Source of the DNA: DATDAW01 sp036524675
Lineage (GTDB): Bacteria > Verrucomicrobiota > Verrucomicrobiia > Chthoniobacterales > DASVRZ01
Direction: 5' to 3'
Length of the DNA: 64,000 bases
NCBI GenBank assembly: GCA_036524675.1
Contig: DATDBU010000113.1
Location: 62,001-126,000 of the forward strand
Part shown: positions 52,239-60,835 of the stretch, in pieces
How positions within the stretch are numbered: position 1 is the stretch's first letter
Layout: every line of letters begins with the position of its first letter
Notes under the pieces: model-generated
Database searches by the model: none
Seen by the model: the letters and a program-made list of their open reading frames with translations, nothing else
What the model was told of the DNA's origin: nothing
Made by a program: the position numbers and the translations under genes

Positions 52239-52778
52239 CTAATTTCTCAACGGAGCTTGAGCCAAAATTCCCGCCAAAGCCGTCACGTCAGCCCTGGAAA
52301 ACTTCTTCTCCGAAGCGGGAGCGTTCTTGTTGATAAAGTCAAATCGCAGAACTTCGGGAGATTCCGCCACGAACAGCACTTCACCGCCTTTCTCAACGGC
52401 ACCCAATTTCCCCAGAATGGTTCCCGGCGGGACGCCATTTAAAAATTTACTGAAGACGGTGCTCAATAACGCTTTCACTTGGCCGACGGTTTTCGATTTT
52501 CCAGTTCGCAGCGTCGTGTCGTTGGTCGCGCGCGTCGTCGTTTTACCGACCGTCGTCAAAGTTGTAACGTGAAACTGGAGCTGACTGGAATTTTGCGATG
52601 CAGTGCCCGTCGTAGTCACCTCATACTCGGAACCGCTCGCTGGATCAATTGCCGTGCCTAGCGACCACGCCGTTGGCACGGGTGAAACAACGGTAGTTGT
52701 GGTCGTCACCGTCTGGGGCTGCGCAACTGCGCTACTTAAAATCAAAATCGCAACAACAGAAAAAAAGGAAGTTCTCAT
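52239..52778 (-). CDS. Exported Thr-rich protein of unknown function
   Basis: 179 residues with a signal peptide (MRTSFFSVVAILILSSAVAQ). The mature N-terminus is unusually threonine-rich (V-T-T-T-T-T-V-V and later V-G-K-T-T-T-R-A-T-N-D-T-T-L), followed by a helical C-terminal half without cysteines. No domain recognised. Divergent from the DUF1573 gene; codon use is similar to its neighbours. Confidence 0.6.
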   Translation of the reverse strand: MRTSFFSVVAILILSSAVAQPQTVTTTTTVVSPVPTAWSLGTAIDPASGSEYEVTTTGTASQNSSQLQFHVTTLTTVGKTTTRATNDTTLRTGKSKTVGQVKALLSTVFSKFLNGVPPGTILGKLGAVEKGGEVLFVAESPEVLRFDFINKNAPASEKKFSRADVTALAGILAQAPLRN

Positions 52779-52888
52779 AGTTCAAAATCAGTTTTAGTAG
52801 GCGGCGCTCGCGAGCCTGAGCCCCGCTCATTCAAGAAACGCTCCTGACACAATGGACGGATGGAATTCCCTACAGTAACGATACCGCT

Positions 52889-53545
52889 GTGAAAAACGTC
52901 ATTTTCTGGACATTCCTGGCGCTCATCACTGCGACTATCGGCGCTTCCGCGGCTATTGAATGGGAAAATAACGAAGTTACTCTCGCCGCGAAGCCAACCG
53001 ACAAATCCGTCTCAGGCACATTCAAATTCAAGAACACTGGCGACAGCCCCGTCACTATCACAGAAGTCAGACCCACGTGTGGCTGCACCACCACCGAACT
53101 TACCAAAACCACTTACCGCCCTGGCGAATCGGGCAGCATTGTGGCCCATTTCGACATCGGCAGCCGCGTCGGGGAGCAGGCCAAGGAAATTGTCGTCACC
53201 TCGGACGATAGACCCAACGCTCCCAAAGTCCTCGTTTTCAAAGTCATCATTGACGATCCCCTCTCCGTCACGGGCGCATCGATGACGTGGGAATCCACCG
53301 GAAAACCCGCCCCGCAACAGTTCAAAATTCAAGCCCGTGAAGGCTACAAAATTCATATCGCCGACGTTCGCACCTCCAATCGGTATTTCGCCGCAAAACT
53401 CACCACGGTTGAAGAAGGTGCGAGTTACGTCATCGATGTCACTCCGACAACGCTCGACGAGAAAGCTTTCGGTCTGCTCGTGGTGACCACGGACTATCCG
53501 GCTACCGACCCCCGGGTGCTCTACGCTAAACTGCGGATCCAGTAG
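52889..53545 (+). CDS. Exported DUF1573 protein
   Basis: 218 residues from a GTG start with a signal peptide (F-W-T-F-L-A-L-I-T-A-T-I-G-A-S-A). DUF1573 Ig-like domain with the hallmark R-P-T-C64-G-C66-T-T-T and Y-R-P-G-E-S-G. A second beta domain occupies residues ~125-218. Function unknown, though DUF1573 proteins are abundant secreted proteins in Bacteroidetes and PVC bacteria. First of three tightly packed genes with rhodanese and MauE-like proteins, all bearing a close cysteine pair. Confidence 0.85.
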   Translation: MKNVIFWTFLALITATIGASAAIEWENNEVTLAAKPTDKSVSGTFKFKNTGDSPVTITEVRPTCGCTTTELTKTTYRPGESGSIVAHFDIGSRVGEQAKEIVVTSDDRPNAPKVLVFKVIIDDPLSVTGASMTWESTGKPAPQQFKIQAREGYKIHIADVRTSNRYFAAKLTTVEEGASYVIDVTPTTLDEKAFGLLVVTTDYPATDPRVLYAKLRIQ

Positions 53546-53558
53546 TCAAAGCGCCTCG

Positions 53559-53993
53559 ATGTCCCGTAAACCAGCCGTTCAGGCCATTGTCATTCTTTTG
53601 CTTGCGCTGTTCCCTGCCCTCATCACGGCTTTTTGGGGTCCGAATCGGCCCAACTGGGATCGCGACCAACTCGCCGAAGGGGAAATCCGCCTGACTGATG
53701 CCCTGAAAACGCCCAATGCCATCTGGATCGACGCGCGGACGAAGGCCGAGTATGATCAGGAACACGTCCCGGGTGCAGCTTTGCTGAATGAAGACCAATG
53801 GAATTCGCTGCTCCTCGCTTTCGCCAGCCAATGGCAGCCAGATCAAGTGATCATAGTCTATTGCGACTCGTTACAATGCGACAGCAGCCATCAAGTCGCC
53901 AAGCGCCTCCAAAAAGAACTCGGGGCTGAGAAAGAGAAAGTCCTTGTCCTGAAAGGAGGCTGGCGATCGTGGAAACAGGCACAAAAGCCATAA
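53559..53993 (+). CDS. Membrane-anchored rhodanese-like protein
   Basis: 144 residues: an N-terminal membrane anchor (about 8-25), then a rhodanese domain (about 40-140) with the family's W-I-D-A-R-T-K-A-E-Y-D-Q-E-H-V-P-G-A segment and active-site loop Y-C102-D-S-L-Q-C107-D. The domain should face the periplasm and could carry a persulfide on Cys102; the second cysteine in the loop may form a disulfide with it. Starts 13 bases after the DUF1573 gene and overlaps the MauE-like gene. Confidence 0.83.
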   Translation: MSRKPAVQAIVILLLALFPALITAFWGPNRPNWDRDQLAEGEIRLTDALKTPNAIWIDARTKAEYDQEHVPGAALLNEDQWNSLLLAFASQWQPDQVIIVYCDSLQCDSSHQVAKRLQKELGAEKEKVLVLKGGWRSWKQAQKP

Positions 53994-54469
53994 ACTTCCT
54001 CGAAAAAGGTCTCTACTGGCTGTTGGGTGGTCTTTTCTTGTTCGCGGGAATTCTGAAAGTGCGGGATCCCGGACAGTTCGCCGTCGACATTTCCAACTAT
54101 CAGCTGCTGCCTTGGCAAGCCGGCGTCGCAACGGCTCTTTACGTCCCTTGGGTGGAAATCCTGGCTGGTTTTAGTCTCATCGCTAATTGGAACCGTCCCG
54201 GTGCACTTCGCCTGCTGCTTCTTCTGATGCTCATCTTTCTCCACGCGCTTTTCGCAGTTTGGTTGCGAGGTCTGAATATCGAATGCGGTTGCTTTGGCCG
54301 GGAGTTATCCACCTCGAACTACGCCATCCTATTTGCACGTGACCTCCTCATTTTCGCCGGGCTGGGGTGGCTGTTCCAACGGGAATGGAAACACCGCATC
54401 GCTCTCGAGCTGTCCAGCGGCGCCTCGCGCTCACAAGATACGAGCGCTCGAGATCGAGGTACGCCGTGA
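53969..54469 (+). CDS. MauE/DoxX-like membrane protein
   Basis: 166 residues with four transmembrane helices (about 14-30, 52-72, 79-99, 117-135) and the MauE-family pair E-C106-G-C108-F-G-R. The GTG at 53969 is chosen because AAAGGAGG precedes it by 9 bases; this makes it overlap the rhodanese gene by 25 bases. MauE helps form disulfides in methylamine dehydrogenase, and relatives are thought to handle thiol redox in the membrane. Co-transcribed with DUF1573 and rhodanese genes. Confidence 0.83.
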   Translation: METGTKAINFLEKGLYWLLGGLFLFAGILKVRDPGQFAVDISNYQLLPWQAGVATALYVPWVEILAGFSLIANWNRPGALRLLLLLMLIFLHALFAVWLRGLNIECGCFGRELSTSNYAILFARDLLIFAGLGWLFQREWKHRIALELSSGASRSQDTSARDRGTP

Positions 54470-54603
54470 CAGAGCTGAAATCTCACTTGGGCAAAAGCGC
54501 ACATCGTCCAGCCCTTCTACCACCTGTCAAAATCCGCTTCCAAAGTGATTTCAGCTTGTTCCCGCAGGAAGGGTGAGCGAAACATGGCATCCCCAAATTT
54601 TCC

Positions 54604-54876
54604 ATGAAAGCAAACGTCGTCGTTCTACCCAAAGCCACCGTGCTCGATCCGCAGGGAGTCGCCGTGAAAAACGCTGTCCATCACCTCGGCCTCGAAACCG
54701 TAAAATCGGTTCGTGTCGGCAAGTTTCTGGAAATTGAGATCGATGGGCCTGAAAACGAGGCGACCGAGGCTAAACTGCACGAGATTGCCCGGGATTTACT
54801 GTCGAATCCAGTTATCGAAGATTACAAATTGGAAATTCTGGGAGACGAGAAACAGAGTCTAACGAGGGGGAAGTAA
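54604..54876 (+). CDS. purS: Phosphoribosylformylglycinamidine synthase, PurS subunit
   Basis: 90 residues of PurS: V-L-D-P-Q-G-V-A-V-K-N-A-V-H-H-L-G at residues 14-30 and N-P-V-I-E-D-Y near the end. Small structural subunit that joins PurL and PurQ. Its stop overlaps the purQ start (TAATG). Confidence 0.94.
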   Translation: MKANVVVLPKATVLDPQGVAVKNAVHHLGLETVKSVRVGKFLEIEIDGPENEATEAKLHEIARDLLSNPVIEDYKLEILGDEKQSLTRGK

Positions 54877-55565
54877 TGAAATTCGCGGTCATCCGGTTCC
54901 CGGGTTCCAATTGCGATCAGGACTGTTTCCAAGCCCTGAGCGAATCCATGAACGCCGACGTGGAGTATGTCTGGCACAAAGAGCATTCTGTGGACGGCTT
55001 TGACGCGATTGTCCTTCCGGGCGGGTTTTCGTACGGCGACTATTTGCGATGCGGCGCCATCGCCCGTTTTTCACCAGTAATGAGCGCTGTAAAAGAAGCG
55101 GCTTCGGCGGGAAAATTGGTGATTGGAATTTGCAACGGCTTTCAGATTTTGTGCGAATCAGGACTGTTGCCCGGGGCGTTGGTTCGGAACCAAGGGCTCC
55201 ATTTTGTATGCGCCGACACCACAATTCGCGTGGAAACAGCACATTCGCCGTTCACGAACGCACTCACGGCCGGCGCCGTGCTGAAGATTCCAGTGGCGCA
55301 CGGCGAAGGCTGCTACACGGCGGATGCAGAGACGTTGGAATCATTAAACAAGAATGATCAAGTCCTGGTGCGGTACAGCGACCCAAACGGCTTGACCACG
55401 CCTGAGGCCAACCCAAATGGCTCCCTCGAAAACATCGCGGGAATCGTGAACCGCGAACGCAACGTTTTTGGCCTCATGCCCCACCCTGATCGCGCCGCGG
55501 ACAAACGCACCGGCAGTGAGGACGGCAAACTGATTTTCGAATCGATGCTCAACTGGCTCAAATGA
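54876..55565 (+). CDS. purQ: Phosphoribosylformylglycinamidine synthase, PurQ glutaminase subunit
   Basis: 229 residues of class I glutamine amidotransferase. Nucleophile Cys is in I-G-I-C-N-G-F-Q-I-L, and the His and downstream acid lie in M-P-H-P-D-R. Opening K-F-A-V-I-R-F-P-G-S-N-C-D-Q-D is typical of PurQ. Supplies ammonia to PurL. The start is coupled to purS, and its stop overlaps purL (ATGA). Confidence 0.96.
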   Translation: MKFAVIRFPGSNCDQDCFQALSESMNADVEYVWHKEHSVDGFDAIVLPGGFSYGDYLRCGAIARFSPVMSAVKEAASAGKLVIGICNGFQILCESGLLPGALVRNQGLHFVCADTTIRVETAHSPFTNALTAGAVLKIPVAHGEGCYTADAETLESLNKNDQVLVRYSDPNGLTTPEANPNGSLENIAGIVNRERNVFGLMPHPDRAADKRTGSEDGKLIFESMLNWLK

Positions 55566-57784
55566 CAAACGATCCTGCCATCACCCCAGAATTGATCGAA
55601 AAACACGGCATCACGCCAGACGAATACCGGCGCATCCAGGAAATCCTGGGCCGTGATCCAAACTTCACGGAGCTCGGAGTGTTTTCCGTAATGTGGAGCG
55701 AACATTGCAGTTACAAAAACTCGAAGCCGGAGCTGCGTAAATTTCCCGTCTCCGGCTCACGAGTGCTTGTGAAGGCAGGTGAAGAAAATGCCGGCGTAAT
55801 CGACATTGGCGACGGCTGGGGCGTCGCGTTCAAGATGGAAAGTCACAACCATCCAAGCGCCGTCGAGCCGTTTCAGGGTGCCGCGACAGGCGTGGGTGGC
55901 ATCATTCGTGACATCTTCACCATGGGAGCGCGGCCGGTTTTTTCTCTGAATTCGCTACGGTTTGGACCGCTGACTGAAGCGCGCAACAGGCAACTTTTCT
56001 CAGGAGTAGTCAGCGGGATCTCGCATTATGGCAATTGCATCGGCGTTCCGACCATCGGCGGAGAGGTTTATTTCGACGAGAGTTACAACGGAAACCCCCT
56101 GGTTAACGTGTTCTGTCTTGGCGTGTTACGCCATGAACAGATCGCCCGCGGCGCAGCACATGGCGTGGGGAATCCGGTGTTTTACGTAGGTGCGGAAACA
56201 GGCCGCGATGGACTGGCGGGTGCCGCATTTGCCTCGCGCGATCTGACTGAAGAATCAAAACAGGACCGGCCAGCCGTCCAGGTCGGCGATCCGTTCAAAG
56301 AAAAGCTCCTTCTCGAAGCCTGCCTCGAATTGCTTGCAAGCGGCTGCGTCGCCGGAATTCAGGACATGGGCGCCGCCGGCTTGACGTGTTCGACGTGTGA
56401 AACCGCCAGTCGCGGTGGAACGGGCGTCGAAATCGATCTTGCTCTGGTTCCGAAACGGGAAACAGGGATGACGCCTTACGAAATCCTGCTCAGCGAATCC
56501 CAGGAACGGATGCTCATCATCGTCAAACTCGGCGAAGAAGAGGCAGTGAAACGCATCTTCGAAAAGTGGGATCTGCCTTACGCCCACGTCGGCTATGTGC
56601 GGGACGACGGAATGATGCGCGTGAAAAACGACGGCGAGACGGTCGTCGAGATTCCGGCCAGCAAACTGGCCGACGACGCCCCTATTTATCATCGAGAAAC
56701 GCGACCCCGTCTTTTGCCGGATCCGATCGACCCCGAAACGATTCCGCCAACGGATATTTTGGACGCCCTCCCCACGTTGCTGTCGCATCCGAGCATTGCC
56801 TCAAAACAGTGGGTTTGGCGGCAATACGATCACATGGTTCGCAACGGAAACGTGGTCCGCCCAGGATCTGATGCCGCTGTTTTCCTCATTCGGGAAGCCA
56901 ACAAACTCATCGCCGCAACTTCCGATTGTAACGCCATTTACTGCGCTCTCGACCCTCGCGAAGGTGGAAAAATCGCCGTTGCCGAGGCTGCTCGCAACCT
57001 TGCTTGCTCGGGAGCAATTCCGCTGGCCGTGACAGACAATTTGAACTTCGGTAATCCGCATAATCCGGAGAATTTCTGGCAACTTCAGCAGTGCGTTGAA
57101 GGCCTTGCCGAGGCGTGCCGCGCATTCGACACACCGGTCACTGGCGGAAATGTTTCGCTCTACAATCAGAGTCCGGCTGGAGCCATCGATCCAACGCCTA
57201 CAGTGGGAATGGTTGGAATTATCGAATCAGAAAAACACGTCACCACGCAGTTCTTCAAAGACGAAGGCGACGTCATTTTACTGCTCGGCAAGCCCGGCAA
57301 CGAAATGGGCGGCTCGCATTTTCTGAATGTTATTTACGGCCGAAAAGAGGGTCTGCCGCCGCGGGTCGATTTGGTGGAAGAGAAAGCCATCCATGATGCA
57401 CTTCGAGCGCTGATTCGGATGGGTCTGGTCAAGAGCGCCCACGATTGCTCCGAAGGCGGGTTGGCCGTGGCATTGGCTGAAGCGGGCTTCGAGAGAAAAC
57501 TGGGTGCGGCCGTCTCGTTCGCAGACGTTCCCGACTTCAACAAGTGGGATGAGATCGCTCTTTTCAACGAATCGCAGGGCCGCGTCGTTCTCACCGTCGG
57601 CAAAGCGAATTCCGCTGCCGCCCAGTCGCTCCTGGAATGGCGTGGCGTGCCAGTTTACAGACTAGGGACAGTCGCAGGCGACACTCTTAAAATCACCACC
57701 GCCACCGGGAAAACCTACGAATGGCCTGTGGCCGATCTCTACGCCGCTTGGTCGGAATCCATTCCGGCTGCCATGGAACCCTAA
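55562..57784 (+). CDS. purL: Phosphoribosylformylglycinamidine synthase, PurL subunit
   Basis: 740 residues, the small (Bacillus-type) PurL that needs separate PurS and PurQ. Markers: F-S-V-M-W-S-E-H-C-S-Y-K-N-S near residue 45, K-M-E-S-H-N-H-P-S-A, G-D-P-F-K-E-K-L-L, and the second-half Y-D-H-M-V-R and T-G-G-N-V-S-L-Y-N motifs. Makes FGAM from FGAR and glutamine. End of the purSQL operon, whose product feeds PurM (45164-46195). Confidence 0.97.
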   Translation: MTNDPAITPELIEKHGITPDEYRRIQEILGRDPNFTELGVFSVMWSEHCSYKNSKPELRKFPVSGSRVLVKAGEENAGVIDIGDGWGVAFKMESHNHPSAVEPFQGAATGVGGIIRDIFTMGARPVFSLNSLRFGPLTEARNRQLFSGVVSGISHYGNCIGVPTIGGEVYFDESYNGNPLVNVFCLGVLRHEQIARGAAHGVGNPVFYVGAETGRDGLAGAAFASRDLTEESKQDRPAVQVGDPFKEKLLLEACLELLASGCVAGIQDMGAAGLTCSTCETASRGGTGVEIDLALVPKRETGMTPYEILLSESQERMLIIVKLGEEEAVKRIFEKWDLPYAHVGYVRDDGMMRVKNDGETVVEIPASKLADDAPIYHRETRPRLLPDPIDPETIPPTDILDALPTLLSHPSIASKQWVWRQYDHMVRNGNVVRPGSDAAVFLIREANKLIAATSDCNAIYCALDPREGGKIAVAEAARNLACSGAIPLAVTDNLNFGNPHNPENFWQLQQCVEGLAEACRAFDTPVTGGNVSLYNQSPAGAIDPTPTVGMVGIIESEKHVTTQFFKDEGDVILLLGKPGNEMGGSHFLNVIYGRKEGLPPRVDLVEEKAIHDALRALIRMGLVKSAHDCSEGGLAVALAEAGFERKLGAAVSFADVPDFNKWDEIALFNESQGRVVLTVGKANSAAAQSLLEWRGVPVYRLGTVAGDTLKITTATGKTYEWPVADLYAAWSESIPAAMEP

Positions 57785-57815
57785 TCTAAGGGGACGTAAG
57801 GAGCGCTTTTCGTTC

Positions 57816-58943
57816 CTACCGGGTTGAAGCGGTTTTTGGAGCCGCATCTTTCGTGGCGACAACACTTTTCGCGTCGATTTTGACCGTCATCCCTTTGGTG
57901 ACCATCGAAGCAAATTTGGCAGCATCCCAATTGGCAAGGCGGATACAGCCGTGACTGCCCGAACGGCCAATGGTGTCGGGAGTGTTCGTGCCGTGAATAC
58001 CGATACCAGGTTTGTTGAGTCCGCACCATAGGACGCCCACAGGGCAATTGGGCCCGGCGGGGATATTGTAAAAATTGTCCGTGCGGACACCGCGATCCAA
58101 AACACCTTTATCCCAGCGGAACCATGGCAGGGTCGCGATGCCAACGATTTTCCATGTACCGGAAGGCGCTGGGTGAGAAGAAGATCCGGGAGTGATGGGA
58201 AAGGCCGCGATCAGTTTGTCGCCTTCGCGGAGCTCGAGCATTTTTTCGCGTGTGTCGATATGAACGCTCCGCATGAGGAAAATCGGCACTTCCGGAAGAC
58301 CACCGGATTCCTTCATGGTTTCGATAAGGAACGGTTCGACATTCGGAACACGAATAACGTCACCAGGTTTCAGATTCGACATCGAGCGATCGAAGTTGAG
58401 TTTGACGATGAAGTCGCGGTCGGAATGGAATTTCTCACCTAGAAACTCGATGATATCCGCGTATGGCATGCGCTTCATTTTTGCTTGTTCCAAGGGCTGT
58501 CGGGGAACATTGCCGACCTGTTTAAAGTCGATGTCGCGCAGCGTATAACGGGTAAAAATCGGAGAAATCTGCAGCAGGTCAGGCACAGACTCCCATTTGC
58601 CGTCAACAGGTAACCCAGCGGATTTTTGATAACGCATCAGGGCCTTGCCGGTAAACTCGCCCCAACGCCCGTCGATCTTGCCAGGCCCAAAGTTACGCTG
58701 GTCGAGATAGATTTGGAGCCGTGTAACAATTTCACGCTCCTGAACCGGCTCGGCGCGAGGAATCGCCATATCCGGATTGTCCGCGTTGTTCGGGATCTGA
58801 ACAGGGGGAGCTGGCAGAGGTTTGGCGAGCGTGGGCTCAAGCGCTACGGACGACAGCGGCATCGGCGTCGGTAGAGCATTCTGGCCGATGACGCTTTGAA
58901 TGAAAAGTAGGCAGCAAATGCAAGGGATCAGAAGTCGGCGCAT
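57816..58943 (-). CDS. L,D-transpeptidase (YkuD) with peptidoglycan-binding-like N-terminus
   Basis: 375 residues from ATG 58943 with a signal peptide (MRRLLIPCICCLLFIQSVIG). A PG_binding-like segment (R-L-Q-I-Y-L-D-Q-R-N-F-G-P-G-K-I-D-G-R-W-G, then M-R-Y-Q) and a possible LysM-like stretch (V-K-L-N-F-D with L-K-P-G-D-V-I-R-V-P) precede the YkuD domain. Catalytic His317 is in H-G-T-N-T-P and Cys333 in S-H-G-C-I-R-L. Larger and more modular than the YkuD protein at 12858-13523. Cross-links peptidoglycan in the periplasm. Confidence 0.88.
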   Translation of the reverse strand: MRRLLIPCICCLLFIQSVIGQNALPTPMPLSSVALEPTLAKPLPAPPVQIPNNADNPDMAIPRAEPVQEREIVTRLQIYLDQRNFGPGKIDGRWGEFTGKALMRYQKSAGLPVDGKWESVPDLLQISPIFTRYTLRDIDFKQVGNVPRQPLEQAKMKRMPYADIIEFLGEKFHSDRDFIVKLNFDRSMSNLKPGDVIRVPNVEPFLIETMKESGGLPEVPIFLMRSVHIDTREKMLELREGDKLIAAFPITPGSSSHPAPSGTWKIVGIATLPWFRWDKGVLDRGVRTDNFYNIPAGPNCPVGVLWCGLNKPGIGIHGTNTPDTIGRSGSHGCIRLANWDAAKFASMVTKGMTVKIDAKSVVATKDAAPKTASTR

Positions 58944-59103
58944 ATGAGTCAAATACGGATGCGAAGACGGACTCTTGCAGGAAAAATGGGCCGGGGGCAA
59001 ACCTGAAACCTGAATCAAGCCGGGCAACATCACTCGTCCCGCAGTGCTTACCAAGGCGACGATAGAATCCGAGTTGAGGCTACGATGACAAATAAGCGAC
59101 TGA

Positions 59104-60759
59104 TTACGAGGATCTTGCAACGGCGCAGTTATCGCAATTCGCCGGCAACTGCTCGAAAAAATCGTTACCTTTGTCATCCACCAAAATAAACGCTGGAAAA
59201 TCTTCCGCCTCGATTTTCCACACGGCTTCCATGCCAAGTTCTGGGTACTCGAGGATTTCGACCTTCTTGATATTGTCTTGCGCCAGAATGGCAGCGGGAC
59301 CGCCGATGCTCCCAAGATAAAAACCTCCGTGTTTCTGACAGGAATCGGTCACTTTTTGAGAGCGATTGCCTTTGGCGATCATGACCATCGAACCGTTTTG
59401 TTCCTGGAATAGATCGACGTAACTATCCATTCGACCGGCAGTTGTGGGTCCAAACGACCCGGAGGCCATGCCGTTCGGCGTCTTCGCCGGCCCTGCGTAA
59501 TAAACGGGATGCTGTTTGAAATAGTCGGGAAGGCCCTGACCGGCATCGAGCCGTTCCTTGAGTTTTGCATGGGCGATGTCACGAGCGACGACGATGGTTC
59601 CAGTGAGTGAAAGGCGTGTGGCGACGGGATATTTGCTGAGTTCCGCCCGAATCGCTTCCATCGGGCGGTTGAGATCGATCTTAACGACCGGCCCCTCGTT
59701 GGCCGTGCGGTATTTTTCCGGAATGAAACGGCCCGGATTCAACTCGAGTTTTTCGAGAAATACGCCGTTTCGATTGATCTTTGCCTTGATGTTTCGATCG
59801 GCGGAGCATGAGACACCCATGCCAACCGGGCACGACGCGCCGTGACGGGGTAAGCGAATGATCCGGACGTCGAGAGCGAAATACTTGCCTCCGAATTGAG
59901 CTCCAATGCCCAGTTGCTGAGCAGCTTTAAGCATTTTCTGCTCGAGGGCGACATCGCGAAATGCCTGCCCGAGGTCGTTACCTTCCGTCGGCAGGCCGTC
60001 GAGATACTTGGTGGACGCAAGTTTAACCGTTTTCAAACAGGCTTCGGCGCTGGTGCCCCCAATCACAAAGGCAACGTGATAAGGCGGGCACGCTGCAGTC
60101 CCAAGCGATTTCATTTTGTCGATGAGAAAAGCCTCGAGACTTTTCGGATTCAGAAGCGCTTTGGTTTCCTGAAAAAGATACGTTTTGTTCGCGGAACCGC
60201 CGCCTTTGGCGACAAAAAGGAACTTGTACTCAGCGCCTTCAGTCGCGTAGATGTCAATCTGGGCGGGCAGATTCGTTCCGCTGTTCTTTTCCCGGAACAT
60301 GTCCAGAGGCACCGTCTGCGAGTAACGGAGATTTTCCTCGGTGTACGTCTGATAAATGCCGTGCGAAAGGGCTTCGGCGTCGTTGCCGCCTGTCCAGATC
60401 TGTTGACCTTTTTTGGCAACGACTGTGGCCGTGCCGGTATCCTGGCAAAAAGGCAGGATGCCACGCGCGGCGACCTCAGCATTGCGCAACAATGTCAGCG
60501 CGACATAGCGATCGTTGTCGCTGGCTTCGGAGTCGTCCAAAATCGCAGCTACCTGAGCGACGTGGGCTGGCCGCAGGAAGAACGAGCAATCATGCATGGC
60601 GGCGTGCGCGAGCTTCGTCAGAGTCTCAGGTGCGATCTGAAGGATTTCCTTGCCGGCAAATTCAGCAGCGGAGATGCCGTCCTTGGTCAAAAGCGTGTAA
60701 TCGGTGGTATCCGCCGCCAGAGGAAGCGGCTCCTGATATTGGAAGGATGGCGTCGACAT
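59104..60759 (-). CDS. fumA: Class I fumarate hydratase (FumA/FumB type)
   Basis: 551 residues from ATG 60759. The iron-sulfur cysteines lie in P-F-C-Q-D-T-G-T-A, A-A-C-P-P-Y-H and C-P-V-G-M-G-V-S-C-S-A. The C-terminal beta domain has M-A-S-G-S-F-G-P-T-T-A-G-R-M and K-H-G-G-F-Y-L-G-S-I-G-G-P-A. Converts fumarate and malate using an oxygen-labile 4Fe-4S cluster. The single-chain fused form (alpha plus beta domains) is present. Confidence 0.94.
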   Translation of the reverse strand: MSTPSFQYQEPLPLAADTTDYTLLTKDGISAAEFAGKEILQIAPETLTKLAHAAMHDCSFFLRPAHVAQVAAILDDSEASDNDRYVALTLLRNAEVAARGILPFCQDTGTATVVAKKGQQIWTGGNDAEALSHGIYQTYTEENLRYSQTVPLDMFREKNSGTNLPAQIDIYATEGAEYKFLFVAKGGGSANKTYLFQETKALLNPKSLEAFLIDKMKSLGTAACPPYHVAFVIGGTSAEACLKTVKLASTKYLDGLPTEGNDLGQAFRDVALEQKMLKAAQQLGIGAQFGGKYFALDVRIIRLPRHGASCPVGMGVSCSADRNIKAKINRNGVFLEKLELNPGRFIPEKYRTANEGPVVKIDLNRPMEAIRAELSKYPVATRLSLTGTIVVARDIAHAKLKERLDAGQGLPDYFKQHPVYYAGPAKTPNGMASGSFGPTTAGRMDSYVDLFQEQNGSMVMIAKGNRSQKVTDSCQKHGGFYLGSIGGPAAILAQDNIKKVEILEYPELGMEAVWKIEAEDFPAFILVDDKGNDFFEQLPANCDNCAVARSS

Positions 60760-60835
60760 GATCAGTGGAAAGAGTTTTCCGCAATTCTCGGTCGGGGACA
60801 ATGCTGAACAGCGGCACGAAAGGAATCGTCTTTCC

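Noticed and set aside
59896..60807. 303-codon plus-strand frame opposite the fumarase gene
   Set aside because: Antisense shadow; the fumarase reading frame holds all conserved motifs.
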